Shown here: in pieces, positions 16,128 through 26,437 of the stretch
Numbering within the stretch: position 1 is the stretch's first letter
Layout of the letters: each line of letters begins with the position of its first letter
Origin: Enterovibrio baiacu
Lineage (GTDB): Bacteria; Pseudomonadota; Gammaproteobacteria; Enterobacterales; Vibrionaceae
Length of the DNA stretch: 64,000 bases
Reading direction: 5' to 3'
NCBI RefSeq assembly: GCF_004120195.1
Contig: NZ_SCHN01000010.1
Coordinates: 186,001-250,000, forward strand
Notes under the pieces: model-generated
What the model was told of the DNA's origin: nothing
The model's database searches: none
Seen by the model: only the letters and a program-made list of their open reading frames with translations
Made by a program: the position numbers and the translations under genes

Positions 16128-16766
16128 ATGAACACAGAAACCTTAATCCTCAACACCGATATCTCAGCTCTCGCGACCAATGGCGCCGAGAGTGGTGCAT
16201 CTGTGTGGGCAGAATTTATCCCTGCGGGAGAGGCCATTACCGGCCGTGATGGACGAAGCTGGATCAATGACGAGCCTGACGCCATCGTGTCAGCCTTTGC
16301 ATCTAACGGCGCGGACCTGCCCATTGACATCGAACACGCCACTGAAATCGAGGGCTAAGCCGGTGAACCGGCGCCTGCGGTGGGATGGATCAAAGCCCTG
16401 CAAGCCCGTGAGGGTGGCGCTATCTGGGGTCAGATTGAATGGAACGACCAAGGCCGCGACCTTGTGGGTCAGAAGGTCTACCGTTATCTGTCTCCGGTCT
16501 TCACTTTCGACATCAATTCCAAACGCATTATTCAGCTTTACTCGGCGGGGCTTACTAACCAGCCGAACCTTCATCTTACCGCGCTGAATCGGCGCAATGC
16601 ACACGACAGAGAGGACATCATACCTTTACCATTGGTGATATTCGTACCACGCGGGCGCGTTGAGCCAAACCGATGCCGCAATACAGTCAGGTCGCGACCG
16701 TCATCAAATCGACCTCGGTGGATAGTGTTCAGTTACTCCTTTATGGCTTTTTTGACCTCACTGTAA
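16128..16766 (+). pseudogene. Mu gpI-like prophage protease gene, broken
   Basis: Resembles the N-terminal part of Mu-type I protease/scaffold proteins (ASVWAEFIPAGEAITGRDGR, DLPIDIEHATE, then VGWIKAL, IWGQIEWNDQGRDLVG, YLSPVFTFD, GLTNQPNLHLTALNRR). The frame is cut by a TAA at 16356-16358 and resumes directly in the same frame, so a nonsense change is the simplest cause. After about 16600 the similarity to the protein family ends and the sequence looks like unrelated phage debris, so the C-terminus is deleted. It confirms a Mu-like or similar tailed prophage once lay here. Confidence 0.75.
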
Positions 16767-16953
16767 AGCTCCACATTGCTAGCGTGTGGATGAGATGAAC
16801 ATCTCTGCAAAGCCTTTTCATGAATGTGATGCTGGTTTTCCGTGACCAATGAAAAAAAGGCGAAATGGTCACTGTCATAGCTTTATGTCTGAGCCGCTGA
16901 TAACGTGGGTTCACAAGACTTTCCCCAATAACCCCACGCGCAAGGATGTGCCG

Positions 16954-17994
16954 ATGAAAATGAGAACTTGGATTGGTGTTGCTATTGCGTTTCTGTCATG
17001 GACAGCAGTCGCTGAAGAAAAAGATGTTTATCGGCAGTTTGTGGACAGAAGTGTTAACCAAAACATACCGCTATCAATAGAAATCTGGGCAAATAAAATC
17101 TTTGAGGAAGAAGATGATAAAAAGTTTCTACCAGTGATTGAAGACTTTGTTAACAGTACCTTTTCAGACTCTTTTCGCGAGAGAACAGCAAATACTTACC
17201 GTAGAATTTTCAGCAAAGAAGAGATGCAAATACTTGCTGAAAACTTGATGTCTCAAATCTGTGCGCCAATTTTTAACACTGATTTCATTGAACGTGCTAG
17301 CGGAGATAAGAGTATATCAAAAGAAGATAAAATATCTGTTGATAGGTGTATTGCTGGCTTACAGGATATCGATAATGCGGAAGAGAAGCTAAACAAGTTG
17401 GCGGCGATTAATGGGGAACTTTATGACGCGTCATTTAACGTTCACTTCGAAGAGTTCATAGATAAGCTCAAGCAACAAAAGTTAATATTTTATATCGCTG
17501 ATGAAACTAGAAAAACGCTACCGTTTATCTTTGATGAAGAGCTTACTTGGTTTGATATTGTCGGTGAGTACTTGGTGCTTGAATACCTTTATACGTTCAA
17601 TGATGTTTTCAGGGAAGGTGAGAGGTATGAATTTGATAGAGATAGTGTATTGAACGATGTTTGTAGGGAGTTTAAAACCCATTTTCGTGACTATATATCA
17701 GTGAGGTATTCTGTGTTCGACTTAGATAGCAAACGGGTCGGAGAGGCAACGATAAGGCTCAGTGAATGCCCATGGCTCTCTAACATGCACGGAGAGTTTC
17801 TGCACGAGGTTGAAGTCTTACAAGGCAGTTTTACCGTAGATGGCTTACTGGCGAGGGTAGGTTGCTCGCGGACCTTGCTCAATCCCAACCTTGGGCTTGC
17901 TGCGCAGGGTGCTAAATTGTCGGCAAGTGTTCACAGTGTAAATGTCATTACATACCAAATATGCATTCATAAACCTCGATCAAAGACGAATTAA
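16954..17994 (+). CDS. Secreted hypothetical protein (possible DUF2059-like part)
   Basis: 346 residues. I chose the ATG at 16954 because it gives a clean signal peptide (TWIGVAIAFLSWTAVA, cut before EEKD) and has AAGGA upstream; the open frame reaches back to 16849. The mature part is acidic and mainly helical with few cysteines; a segment near residues 70-80 (TYRRIFSKEEMQIL) recalls DUF2059 proteins, but this is weak. It is likely periplasmic. It has low GC like the island to its left and ends that island. Confidence 0.5.
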   Translation: MKMRTWIGVAIAFLSWTAVAEEKDVYRQFVDRSVNQNIPLSIEIWANKIFEEEDDKKFLPVIEDFVNSTFSDSFRERTANTYRRIFSKEEMQILAENLMSQICAPIFNTDFIERASGDKSISKEDKISVDRCIAGLQDIDNAEEKLNKLAAINGELYDASFNVHFEEFIDKLKQQKLIFYIADETRKTLPFIFDEELTWFDIVGEYLVLEYLYTFNDVFREGERYEFDRDSVLNDVCREFKTHFRDYISVRYSVFDLDSKRVGEATIRLSECPWLSNMHGEFLHEVEVLQGSFTVDGLLARVGCSRTLLNPNLGLAAQGAKLSASVHSVNVITYQICIHKPRSKTN

Positions 17995-18170
17995 CGCTGT
18001 CTCGCGCTTTCTTCCGTTGATGCGTCATTTTGAACGTCATGTCCTTATTTATTACCCACCTATCTCTTTAAAAAATCTTATTTGTTGGTCTTAAAATCCC
18101 TGTCTACTATTTATACAAATGTCACAACTATGACATAAGTGTTCCTTTTACTCATTGCAGGTCTAGAGAT

Positions 18171-19886
18171 ATGGGATTGTTTGGAAGCAAAAAAAATGGC
18201 GTGAGCAAGCAAATACTGGATAAGGCATCCGACGCAATTGTTTATACTGACAAAAAGAATCGAATTCATTACATGAACGCCTCTGCTGAGCGCTTTTTTG
18301 GTGTTTCAGCAAAAGACAAAATAGGGCAAGATATTACGACTTTGCAGCTTGGTTCTCTCCAGGAAGGCACCACGCGGGTAGAGCTTCAAAATCATGCGAA
18401 CAAAAACGTTTGGTGTGACCTAACCCTCGACAAAGTTGATGTTGCTGGCGGGGTTGGCTGGTCTGCCTTCATTCGCGACGTAACCGCAGAAGTGCTCGCA
18501 CGAGAGCGCTCTGAACAAATGGTATCGCAATCGGTGAATGCCGTTGTGTCCATTGATGGTAAAAACTGCGTCACATACATGAACGATGCTGCGGTTGAGC
18601 TTTGGGGCTACAGCAAGGAAGAAGTCATTGGGCAGAATGTCAAAATGCTTGTTCCTAAAGACATTCGCTCTGTCCACGACAGCTACGTAAACGCTAACCG
18701 TGACTCTCGCGTGGATGTGATTGTTGGCACCAGCCGAGATGTAGAGCTTGAGCGAAAAGATGGCAAAACGCTGTGGGCGAACTTGTCACTTTCTCGTATT
18801 GAAGTCGGTGATGAGGTGGGTTACACCGCCTTTGCACGAGATATTACCAAAGAGCGTTTGGCACGTGAAGAAAACGAGCAAGTGCTGCGTCAAGCAATCG
18901 ATGCTGTGGTGAGTATTGATGCGGACAACAACGTCACCTTCTTTAACCCTGCCGCCGAAGCGCTTTGGGGCTTTAGTAGCGATGAAGTGATTGGCAACAA
19001 CGTGCGTATGCTTGTGCCAGATGAATTTCAGGCTAATCACGATAATTTCGTGAACAGTAATCGACGCTCTGGACATAACAAAATCGTGGGTTCAGCCCGT
19101 GAGCTGGAAATGCAGCGTAAAGACAAGTCTCGCATTTGGGTGAACTTTTCTCTGTCAAAAGTCGACGTGGGCGGCAGTATCGGTTATACCGCATTTGTGC
19201 GAGATATTACTGAGCAGCGAATGGCGCAAGAAGCGATCAACCAAACCTTATCACAGGCATTGGATGCGGTTGTCACCATCGATGAAAACAACATCGTGAC
19301 CTTCTTTAACCCTGCCGCTCAGGAGCTTTGGGGGTATGAGCCTTCCGAGGTGGTAGGCCAAAACATCAAAATGCTGGTACCGCCAGAGATTCAAGCCAAC
19401 CACGATGGCTATGTGAATGCTAACCGAACAACAGGGCATGACAAGATCGTTGGCTCGAGCCGCGAAGTCCCCGTTCACCGTAAAGACGGCAAATTGGCCT
19501 ACGGGTTGTTGTCGCTGTCGAAAGTCGAAGTGGATGGTAAAACCATGTACACCGCCTTTGTGAAAGACGTTACCGCGCAAGTGCAGCAGCGTGAAGGCAT
19601 GAGTGAAATCATGGATGGCGTAGCAAACTCGAGTTCTGAGATTTCCAACATTGCAAAAGTGATCGACGGTATTTCAGAACAAACCAACTTGCTGGCATTG
19701 AACGCAGCGATAGAAGCGGCGCGAGCGGGTGAGCATGGTCGAGGGTTCGCAGTGGTGGCTGATGAGGTAAGGCAATTGGCTTCGCGCTCATCAGAGTCAA
19801 CCAATGAAATTAACCGCCTTTCTGATGACACACAGAAACTGCTCGACGAGTTAGCAGAGGTCTTGAAAGTGTCAACAGGTCAGTAA
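18171..19886 (+). CDS. Soluble chemoreceptor with four PAS domains and a short signalling tip
   Basis: 571 residues, no membrane span. Four PAS domains of about 115 residues each follow one another (roughly 14-120, 123-235, 238-350, 353-465), the last three being close repeats ([44 protein letters not shown]). The C-terminal 90 residues hold the methyl-accepting hairpin tip ([35 protein letters not shown]), but the usual long coiled-coil legs are largely missing on both sides. PAS repeats of this kind often bind flavin or haem and sense redox state. The tor operon begins 217 bases downstream, so a role in energy or TMAO/oxygen taxis is a fair inference. CheA contact residues at the tip are kept. 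Confidence 0.82.
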   Translation: MGLFGSKKNGVSKQILDKASDAIVYTDKKNRIHYMNASAERFFGVSAKDKIGQDITTLQLGSLQEGTTRVELQNHANKNVWCDLTLDKVDVAGGVGWSAFIRDVTAEVLARERSEQMVSQSVNAVVSIDGKNCVTYMNDAAVELWGYSKEEVIGQNVKMLVPKDIRSVHDSYVNANRDSRVDVIVGTSRDVELERKDGKTLWANLSLSRIEVGDEVGYTAFARDITKERLAREENEQVLRQAIDAVVSIDADNNVTFFNPAAEALWGFSSDEVIGNNVRMLVPDEFQANHDNFVNSNRRSGHNKIVGSARELEMQRKDKSRIWVNFSLSKVDVGGSIGYTAFVRDITEQRMAQEAINQTLSQALDAVVTIDENNIVTFFNPAAQELWGYEPSEVVGQNIKMLVPPEIQANHDGYVNANRTTGHDKIVGSSREVPVHRKDGKLAYGLLSLSKVEVDGKTMYTAFVKDVTAQVQQREGMSEIMDGVANSSSEISNIAKVIDGISEQTNLLALNAAIEAARAGEHGRGFAVVADEVRQLASRSSESTNEINRLSDDTQKLLDELAEVLKVSTGQ

Positions 19887-20035
19887 ATTTAGACATGGGG
19901 ACAGCCTGTCCCCATTCTTACATTTCCGCATAATACGTAGTATCCCGCCCTAACACATACCGTACTGTTATCAATGACTTTACATCCATATCTGCATCAA
20001 TAAAGAGACACGTTTTTGCGTGCCTTCTTCTAGAC

Positions 20036-20049
20036 TATGTTTGAACATA
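20036..20049. promoter_or_regulatory. Inverted repeat upstream of torE
   Basis: TATGTT-TG-AACATA, 6-base arms around 2 bases, 55 bases before the torE start. It is a candidate operator in the promoter region of the tor operon. It does not clearly match the E. coli tor box, so TorR binding is only a possibility. Confidence 0.35.
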
Positions 20050-20103
20050 ATTTTAATTCTGGAAGTGACTCGGTCATTGGTACCGGGATAGAGGGACAAC
20101 GTC

Positions 20104-20283
20104 ATGGATCAACATGAATCAGATATCGTTCAAGAACCCGAAAAGCGGAGTTATGAATGGCGTGCATTTTTCTTTATTGCCGTCTTCTTATTCCCCATTT
20201 TGAGCGTGATGCTAATCGGTGGTTATGGCTTCGTCATTTGGATGAGTCAGGTGTTCTTTTTCGGCCCCCCAGGGCATGGCTAA
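20104..20283 (+). CDS. torE: TorE, small membrane protein of TMAO reductase operon
   Basis: 59-residue protein with one hydrophobic membrane span (about 21-45, AFFFIAVFLFPILSVMLIGG) and a C-terminal FFFGPPGHG end, as in NapE/TorE proteins. Its exact task is not settled in the family; it is thought to help the membrane-bound part of periplasmic TMAO or nitrate reductases. It is the first gene of torE-torC-torA and precedes torC by 42 bases. It is easily missed because of its length. No torD chaperone or torRST regulators are in the window. Confidence 0.85.
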   Translation: MDQHESDIVQEPEKRSYEWRAFFFIAVFLFPILSVMLIGGYGFVIWMSQVFFFGPPGHG

Positions 20284-20325
20284 AACAAGCAACACCTACT
20301 GAGAGATGATGAAGAGCAGATAACC

Positions 20326-21504
20326 ATGAAAGAATTCGTACAAAAACTGTGGGCAACGTTGAAACGTCCCGCAACCAAAATCAGCCTTGGCACCTTGACC
20401 CTTGGTGGGTTCATTGCTGGGGTGATTTTCTGGGGTGGCTTTAACACGGCGTTAGAAGTTACCAATACCGAGAAGTTTTGTATCAGCTGTCACTCTATGC
20501 GTGACAACGTGTACCCAGAACTTCAACACACAGTGCATTGGTCGAACACGTCGGGTGTCCGAGCAACCTGTCCCGATTGTCATGTGCCTCACAACTGGAC
20601 AGACAAAATTGCGCGGAAAATGCAGGCGAGTAAAGAAGTGTACGCGCAGATTTTCGGCATGATTGGCACGCGTGAAAAATTCCTCGATAAACGCCTTGAG
20701 CTCGCACAGCACGAGTGGGCGCGATTTACCGCCAACGGCTCTGCCGAATGTAAGGCGTGCCACAAGTACGAAAGCATGCAGATAGAAAACATGCGTCCTG
20801 CTGCGCGTTTGCAAATGGCGCAAGCGGCTGAGCGCGACCAAAGCTGTATTGACTGTCACAAAGGGATTGCGCATGAACTGCCTGCTGAAATGGATTCCAC
20901 CGGCGGCATGCTTGGCAAGCTCATTTCGATGTCTCACAGCACCAGCTACAAAAAAGACAAGCCACTTTACAGCGTGAACTTCCTTGAGCTTTACGTTGAT
21001 AAAAAACTAAAAGATGACGGTGGTGTGCTTGAACCTGCCTCCATGGTGACCGTGCTTGAAGACAGCGATGCGGCTGTCAGGGTGTCACTGACGGGGTGGC
21101 GTAAGCTGAAAGGCTTTGGCCGCGTGATTTATGAAGACTTCGGTCTCAACATTCCATCGGCTGCCTTGTCGAAAGCCGTGGCGCAAAGCGATACCGATAT
21201 CAGAACCTTTGAAACCAAAGAAGACGAACTGACGGGCCTGACATGGCAGCGTGTTGAAGTCGATCTTTGGGCGAAGAAAGCTGACTTCCTCGACAGCATC
21301 GATCCTGTATGGACAGAAGCAAAACAAGCGTATCAAACCAACTGTAGCTTGTGTCACACCCAGCCTGATGAAGCACACTTTGATGCCAATACATGGCCGG
21401 GTATGTTTGACGGCATGATGGGCTTTGTGAACTTCGATCAAGCCACACAATCGCTGGTACTCAAGTACCTACAGAAACATTCCAGCACGTTTGTTGAGCA
21501 CTAA
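20326..21504 (+). CDS. torC: TorC, pentahaem c-type cytochrome
   Basis: 392 residues. A membrane anchor at about 20-42 ([18 protein letters not shown]) is followed by a periplasmic NapC/NirT-like domain with four CxxCH haem sites (CISCH, CPDCH, CKACH, CIDCH), and a C-terminal domain with the fifth (CSLCH) that is typical of TorC and absent from NapC. It takes electrons from the menaquinol pool and passes them to TorA. The length is that of the TorC family. torE lies 42 bases upstream and torA 13 bases downstream, so it is the middle gene of the operon. Confidence 0.94.
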   Translation: MKEFVQKLWATLKRPATKISLGTLTLGGFIAGVIFWGGFNTALEVTNTEKFCISCHSMRDNVYPELQHTVHWSNTSGVRATCPDCHVPHNWTDKIARKMQASKEVYAQIFGMIGTREKFLDKRLELAQHEWARFTANGSAECKACHKYESMQIENMRPAARLQMAQAAERDQSCIDCHKGIAHELPAEMDSTGGMLGKLISMSHSTSYKKDKPLYSVNFLELYVDKKLKDDGGVLEPASMVTVLEDSDAAVRVSLTGWRKLKGFGRVIYEDFGLNIPSAALSKAVAQSDTDIRTFETKEDELTGLTWQRVEVDLWAKKADFLDSIDPVWTEAKQAYQTNCSLCHTQPDEAHFDANTWPGMFDGMMGFVNFDQATQSLVLKYLQKHSSTFVEH

Positions 21505-21517
21505 GAGGGATAGCCGA

Positions 21518-23995
21518 ATGAAGATGAACCGACGCAAGTTCCTCAAAGGCATGCTGTCCGTCAGTGCGACGGCAGTGATTGGCCCGAGTTTACTTGTTTC
21601 TACTGATGCCAACGCCAGCTCAGAATTGCTGGATGGTGTATGGCGCACAACAGGCTCACACTGGGGCGCATTCCGTGCCCGCGTGGTGGGCGGAGAAGTG
21701 GCGGAAATCGAGCCATTTAGCCACGACAAAAATCCAACCCAAATGATCGAGGGAATCAAAGGGCTGATCTACAACCCTTCCCGTGTGCGCTACCCCATGG
21801 TGCGTTTGGACTGGCTAAAACGTAATGAAGGGTGGAATACCACGCGCGGCGATAACCGCTTTGTTCGTGTCACGTGGGATCAAGCCCTTGATCTCTTCTA
21901 TGCCGAACTTGAACGCGTGCAGAAAACCTATGGGCCATCAGGCCTGTTGGCGGGTCAAACTGGCTGGCGCCAAACAGGTCAGTTCCAAAGCTGTACCACC
22001 CACATGCAGCGTGCCTTGGCCATGCATGGCTTCTTCGTGAAGAAAATTGGGGATTACTCCACTGGCGCAGGCCAAACCATCTTGCCGTATGTGTTGGGGT
22101 CAACGGAGGTATACGCACAACAAACCTCATGGCCATTGGTGCTCGAAAACGCCAAGCAAATCATTATTTGGGCAAACGATCCGGTGAAAAATGCGCAGGT
22201 TGGGTGGCAATGCCCAACCCACGATGTGTATGACTACTTCGCCCAACTGAAAGACAAGGTCGCGAAAGGGGAAACGCGCGTTATCTGTGTTGACCCTGTG
22301 GCGAGCAAAACCCAGAAATACTTGGGGTGTGAACACCAATACATCAACCCGCAGACCGATGTGCCGTTCATGTTGGCGATTGCGCATACGCTTTACACCG
22401 AAAAGCTGTATGACAAAAACTTCCTTGATGTGTACTGCTTAGGCTTTGAGGATTTCATTGGTTATGTCATGGGACAAACCAAAGACAAGGTCGAGAAAAC
22501 GCCAGAGTGGGCCGCGGAAATCTGTGGTATTTCTGCCGATGGTATCCGTGATTTTGCCCGTATGCTTGCCAGCGATCGCACCCAAATCATGTTTGGTTGG
22601 TGCGTTCAGCGTCAGCAACACGGTGAACAGCCATATTGGATGGGCGCGGTGATTGCGAGCATGCTGGGTGGTATTGGCTTACCGGGCGGCGGCGTGTCTT
22701 ACGCGCACCATTACAGCGGCATTGGTGAGCCAGCAACAGGTGCTGCGGGCCCTGGTGGCTTCCCGCGTAACCTTGACCCAGGTATGACACCGGTTCACAA
22801 CAACAGCGATTTCAAAGGCTATTCCAGCACCATTCCTGTGGCGCGTTGGATTGAATCCATCGAAGAGCCGGGGAAAGAGATCAATTACAATGGCAGCAAA
22901 GTGAAGTTGCCGCCGATCAAAATGGTTGTGGTCAGCGGGAACAACCCTTGGCACCACCACCAAGATCATAACAGGATGAAAAAGGCCTACCACAATATCG
23001 AAACGGCAGTGACGATCGACTTTGCGTGGACCGCAACCTGCCGCTTCTCTGACATTGTATTACCAGCCTGTACCCAGTTTGAGCGCGACGACATTGACCT
23101 GTATGGCGCGTATTCCGCAACTGGCGTGCTCGCCATGCACAAGCTGGTGGATCCGCTCTATCAATCCCGCACGGATTTCGACATCTTCAAAGGGCTGACA
23201 CTGCGCTTTGGTGAAGGCAAAGACAAAGAATTCGCGCGCGACATGAATGACATGCAATGGGTGGAAAAACTCTATAACGAGTGTGTCGAAGCCAACAAAG
23301 GCAAGTTCCCAATGCCTGATTTCGACACCTTCTGGAAAGACGGTTACGTGAGCTTTGGTGAGGGCAGTACCTTTGTGCGTCATGCGGCTTTCCGTGAAGA
23401 TCCGGAATTGAACCCGCTTGGCACGCCTTCAGGCTTTATTGAAATCACCAGCCGTAAAATTGGCAGCTACGGTTACGAGTATTGCCAAGAGCACCCTATG
23501 TGGTTTGAAAAAGCAGAGCGTTCTCACGGAGGCCCAGGGTCGGACAAATTCCCGTTCTGGCTGCAATCGTGTCACCCAGACAAGCGTTTGCACTCCCAGA
23601 TGTGTGAATCGCCTGCCATGCGTGAAACCTACGCGGTGCAAGGGCGTGAACCTGCTTACATCAACCCTGCGGATGCAAAAGCCAAAGGGATCAAAGATGG
23701 CGACTTGATCCGCGTGTACAACGATCGTGGACAGTTGATCGCAGGGGCTGTGGTATCAGACAGCTACCCACCGGGCGTGATCCGAATTCAAGAAGGCGCG
23801 TGGTATGGCCCGACAGGATCGGAAATTGGCGCGATCGATACCTATGGCGACCCTAACACGGTGACGCTGGATGTTGGGACGTCTGAACTGGCGCAAGCGT
23901 GTAGCGCGTACACTTGTCTCGTCGAATACGAGAAGTTCAAAGGGGAAGCGCCTGCAGTGAATGCCTTTAGTGGCCCGATAGAAGTGAAAATCTAG
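21518..23995 (+). CDS. torA: TorA, periplasmic molybdenum TMAO reductase
   Basis: 825 residues. Twin-arginine signal [12 protein letters not shown] at the N-terminus sends the folded, cofactor-loaded enzyme to the periplasm. The catalytic subunit of the DMSO-reductase family reduces trimethylamine N-oxide to trimethylamine, the end step of anaerobic respiration. The molybdenum-ligand serine lies in [10 protein letters not shown], and the MGD-binding motifs [13 protein letters not shown] and [15 protein letters not shown] are present. The ATG at 21518 is preferred (GAGGGA upstream) over 21491, which would overlap torC. A strong terminator follows. The maturation chaperone TorD must be encoded elsewhere. 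Confidence 0.95.
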   Translation: MKMNRRKFLKGMLSVSATAVIGPSLLVSTDANASSELLDGVWRTTGSHWGAFRARVVGGEVAEIEPFSHDKNPTQMIEGIKGLIYNPSRVRYPMVRLDWLKRNEGWNTTRGDNRFVRVTWDQALDLFYAELERVQKTYGPSGLLAGQTGWRQTGQFQSCTTHMQRALAMHGFFVKKIGDYSTGAGQTILPYVLGSTEVYAQQTSWPLVLENAKQIIIWANDPVKNAQVGWQCPTHDVYDYFAQLKDKVAKGETRVICVDPVASKTQKYLGCEHQYINPQTDVPFMLAIAHTLYTEKLYDKNFLDVYCLGFEDFIGYVMGQTKDKVEKTPEWAAEICGISADGIRDFARMLASDRTQIMFGWCVQRQQHGEQPYWMGAVIASMLGGIGLPGGGVSYAHHYSGIGEPATGAAGPGGFPRNLDPGMTPVHNNSDFKGYSSTIPVARWIESIEEPGKEINYNGSKVKLPPIKMVVVSGNNPWHHHQDHNRMKKAYHNIETAVTIDFAWTATCRFSDIVLPACTQFERDDIDLYGAYSATGVLAMHKLVDPLYQSRTDFDIFKGLTLRFGEGKDKEFARDMNDMQWVEKLYNECVEANKGKFPMPDFDTFWKDGYVSFGEGSTFVRHAAFREDPELNPLGTPSGFIEITSRKIGSYGYEYCQEHPMWFEKAERSHGGPGSDKFPFWLQSCHPDKRLHSQMCESPAMRETYAVQGREPAYINPADAKAKGIKDGDLIRVYNDRGQLIAGAVVSDSYPPGVIRIQEGAWYGPTGSEIGAIDTYGDPNTVTLDVGTSELAQACSAYTCLVEYEKFKGEAPAVNAFSGPIEVKI

Positions 23996-24024
23996 CATTA
24001 GGCTTAATTGACGGCATGAAACCC

Positions 24025-24057
24025 AAAAAACGGACGCGTCTCTCGCGTCCGTTTTTT
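24025..24057. terminator. Terminator after torA
   Basis: Stem CGGACGCG / CGCGTCCG (24031-24038, 24044-24051) with a TCTCT loop, flanked by A6 and T6, so it works in both directions, ending torA and the convergent globin gene. Confidence 0.92.
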
Positions 24058-24104
24058 ATGGATGGGGTTGGGTGACAGGCGCTTAATTTGGTCGAGGTAT
24101 AAGC

Positions 24105-24518
24105 CTAAGCTGGCATTTCTTCTTTCATGGTGTCTGCCACAAAATGCAGCAAAGCAACCCAAGCCGCACGCACCTCTGGCGTGAACGCATCACCCAATCC
24201 GAGTTTCAAGGTATTCAGCAACGCATTACACACCGGGGTGAAATGGGATTTTTTCGCCCCATACGCCACATGCCGTTTGGCTAATTCTTGCAATACAGGG
24301 ACAAGCTTGTCCGGCGCATCTAAACTGTAAACCGCGGCATGCAACATTGCCATTAACTTTCGACCTTGTTGTTTCATGTCGCCTTTGAACAAGCGTTTTA
24401 AGCTTGGATCATAGGAAAACAAGGTGTCATAGAAAATGTCCGCCGCTTTCAACGCGATGGGTTCGACTTGGCTAAAACTGTGTGTGATGAGTGCAACTTG
24501 CTGTGATGTCAGAGACAT
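24105..24518 (-). CDS. Single-domain bacterial globin
   Basis: 137 residues of the Vitreoscilla-haemoglobin type (globin without reductase domain). Visible fold marks are the B/CD region FYDTLFSYDPSLKRLFKGDM with the conserved CD1 Phe, and the F helix LAKRHVAYGAKKSHF whose His is the expected proximal haem ligand. Such globins bind oxygen or nitric oxide. The start at 24518 gives the normal length and has AGGAATTG upstream; the longer frame from 24554 adds 12 unlikely residues. It is convergent with torA; a link to low-oxygen life fits but is not proved. Confidence 0.87.
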   Translation of the reverse strand: MSLTSQQVALITHSFSQVEPIALKAADIFYDTLFSYDPSLKRLFKGDMKQQGRKLMAMLHAAVYSLDAPDKLVPVLQELAKRHVAYGAKKSHFTPVCNALLNTLKLGLGDAFTPEVRAAWVALLHFVADTMKEEMPA

Positions 24519-24830
24519 AGCGTCAATTCCTCTAGAGCATGTCATTGGCGCCATGTGGTTGAACGCCTTGTCTCAAGATTAGGAAAGACCCCGTCAAAGT
24601 CCACTTTTTTATTGTGTCTAAAACGTTCTCAATCGCGAGGTAAGAGAACGGCGCGTTGACAAGGGATTTTCAACCCAAGCAAATGCCTGGTCAGCACGCA
24701 TTTTCTCGGGAATTTGACGAAGGCGAAACTCTTGATGCTATTGTCATGAATCCAGTTGGCGAAGTGCAGACACCTGCTATAACGTAAGGAAAAACAGACC
24801 GCGATACAGCGGCGATGACAAAGGATTGTT

Positions 24831-25394
24831 ATGTTGACGCTAGACGATATTTGCTTGCGACCCGCACGGAGAAATGAAAAAGATTTCCTGTGGCGGTACA
24901 TCTATATCCATAACGAATGGAAAGCGCACGACGCCCCCTATATTCCTCTTGAATACCAATCGCGATTCCAATTTGGACGCCGTCTCTTTAAGCGATTGAA
25001 GGAAGGGGAAACCGCCATGGTGGTCGATTACCATGGCGAAGCCATTGGTTACCTTTCTTGCTACTGGGAAGATCAATCAACCCGTTGGCTTGAAGTGGGG
25101 ATCACTTTGTTTACCTCCCACCATTGGGGGAAACAACTAGGACGAAAAGCGCTTACCCTTTGGATTACACATTTGTTTGAACATTACGATGTCGCCAGAA
25201 TTGGCTTAACAACGTGGTCGGGAAACCCGCGCATGATGAAATGTGCCAAGGCACTTGGCATGTGTGAGGAAGGACGAATGCGCAAAGTGCGTTTCTATCA
25301 AGGCGAATATTACGATTCGTTACGATACGGCGTGCTGAGGGAAGAATGGCAAGCGCGCCACGCTGAACAGTCGCCGTTAAAAAAAGTCGGTTGA
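24831..25394 (+). CDS. GNAT acetyltransferase (RimJ/RimL-like)
   Basis: 187 residues. GCN5-type N-acetyltransferase with the acetyl-CoA pyrophosphate loop near residues 97-106 (HHWGKQLGRKAL), a preceding beta strand (RWLEVGITL) and the late motif RMMKCAKALGMCEEGRMRKV, common in RimJ/RimL and spermidine acetyltransferases. The substrate cannot be told. AAGGATTGTT precedes the ATG. It is a single gene; the hydrolase gene starts 130 bases later. Confidence 0.82.
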   Translation: MLTLDDICLRPARRNEKDFLWRYIYIHNEWKAHDAPYIPLEYQSRFQFGRRLFKRLKEGETAMVVDYHGEAIGYLSCYWEDQSTRWLEVGITLFTSHHWGKQLGRKALTLWITHLFEHYDVARIGLTTWSGNPRMMKCAKALGMCEEGRMRKVRFYQGEYYDSLRYGVLREEWQARHAEQSPLKKVG

Positions 25395-25523
25395 TGAGCT
25401 TTTACACTGTAAAACTCGGTCTCTCTTACCGTGGCGATGGCCTATATTCAAGCGCGATGACGCTGTTTGGGTGTATTGCGCCGCGTCGATAATATCAATG
25501 CGACGGAAAGGGGAAGGTTTTCA

Positions 25524-26324
25524 ATGCCAACTTGTCAGTGTGCAGACACGGCGATTCATTATCAACGCGAGGGAGATGGCCCGACGCTTCTGCTGCTTCA
25601 CGGATTAGGATCCAGCCATCACGATTGGCAGGCGCAGATTGATGCGTTCAAAACGCATTTCGACGTTATCGCCCCTGATTTCCCGTTACACGGAGAATCC
25701 AGCGGCGACATTCGTACCTTTAGCTTGCCCCATTGCGCCAGAATCATTCATGCCTTGCTTGATGAGCTAGAGGTTGATCAAGCCATTGTCGTGGGGATTT
25801 CGATGGGAGGCATGGTCGGGCTTGAGCTTGCAATCCATCACCCGCAAAAAGTGGCGCGCTTGGCCGTGGTGAATGCCCTTGCTGAATGCAAACCCCGCCG
25901 ATGGAATGAATGGTGGATGTTGTTATCTCGCCGATTTTTATTGGCCTACGTCTCTGTCGAAAACATTGCCAAATTAATGGGCAAACAATTGTTGCCGGGC
26001 AAAGGCTTGGAAATGGCCCGAAAAGGGGCAGTTGCTCGTTGGTCGCGTAACGACAGAGAAAGCTATATCGCGGCATTTAATGCCGTGGTTGATTGGAGTG
26101 TCACGGGCAGGTTGTCGGCGGTGAAGTGCCCGGTTTTTGTTCTCTCGGCTGAGCACGATTACACTCCTGTCGGTGCGAAAAAAGTCCTCGCCTATATTTA
26201 CCCTGATGGCGAAATGGACAGCCTCAAAGGGGCGCATCACCTTGCGCCGCTCGAAGCCCCAGAGCAATTCAATCAGCGCCTTTCCCTGTGGTTACTTAAT
26301 TCAGAGCACGTTTCCTCAGTCTAA
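25524..26324 (+). CDS. Alpha/beta hydrolase
   Basis: 266 residues with the full alpha/beta-hydrolase signature: oxyanion motif LLLHGLGSSHHDW near 22, nucleophile elbow GISMGGMVG with Ser near 93, Asp in SAEHDYTP near 211 and His in GAHHLAP near 237. The enzyme is soluble and cytoplasmic, probably an esterase or a similar carbon-bond hydrolase; the substrate is unknown. ATG at 25524 with AGGGGAAGG upstream is the best start; earlier in-frame starts give a non-conserved leader. Confidence 0.85.
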   Translation: MPTCQCADTAIHYQREGDGPTLLLLHGLGSSHHDWQAQIDAFKTHFDVIAPDFPLHGESSGDIRTFSLPHCARIIHALLDELEVDQAIVVGISMGGMVGLELAIHHPQKVARLAVVNALAECKPRRWNEWWMLLSRRFLLAYVSVENIAKLMGKQLLPGKGLEMARKGAVARWSRNDRESYIAAFNAVVDWSVTGRLSAVKCPVFVLSAEHDYTPVGAKKVLAYIYPDGEMDSLKGAHHLAPLEAPEQFNQRLSLWLLNSEHVSSV

Positions 26325-26437
26325 GGTTTGTTGTCTGTCGAACCATTGCTAGAATTCACAGCAATTCCCTCGTTGGCGCTGTGACTGGGCGCATGGGAAG
26401 ACATAACAATAATGAAACCCAGAGAAAGTGAGTCACC

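Noticed and set aside
16380-16766. Separate gene starting at ATG 16380
   Set aside because: It is in the same frame as the preceding ORF and continues the same protein family after a stop codon, so it is the second part of one broken gene.
6251-17994. Integrase, transposase or attachment site bordering the island
   Set aside because: None could be found; no IS-type inverted ends, no tRNA gene and no recombinase motif are visible, so island borders are set only by gene content.
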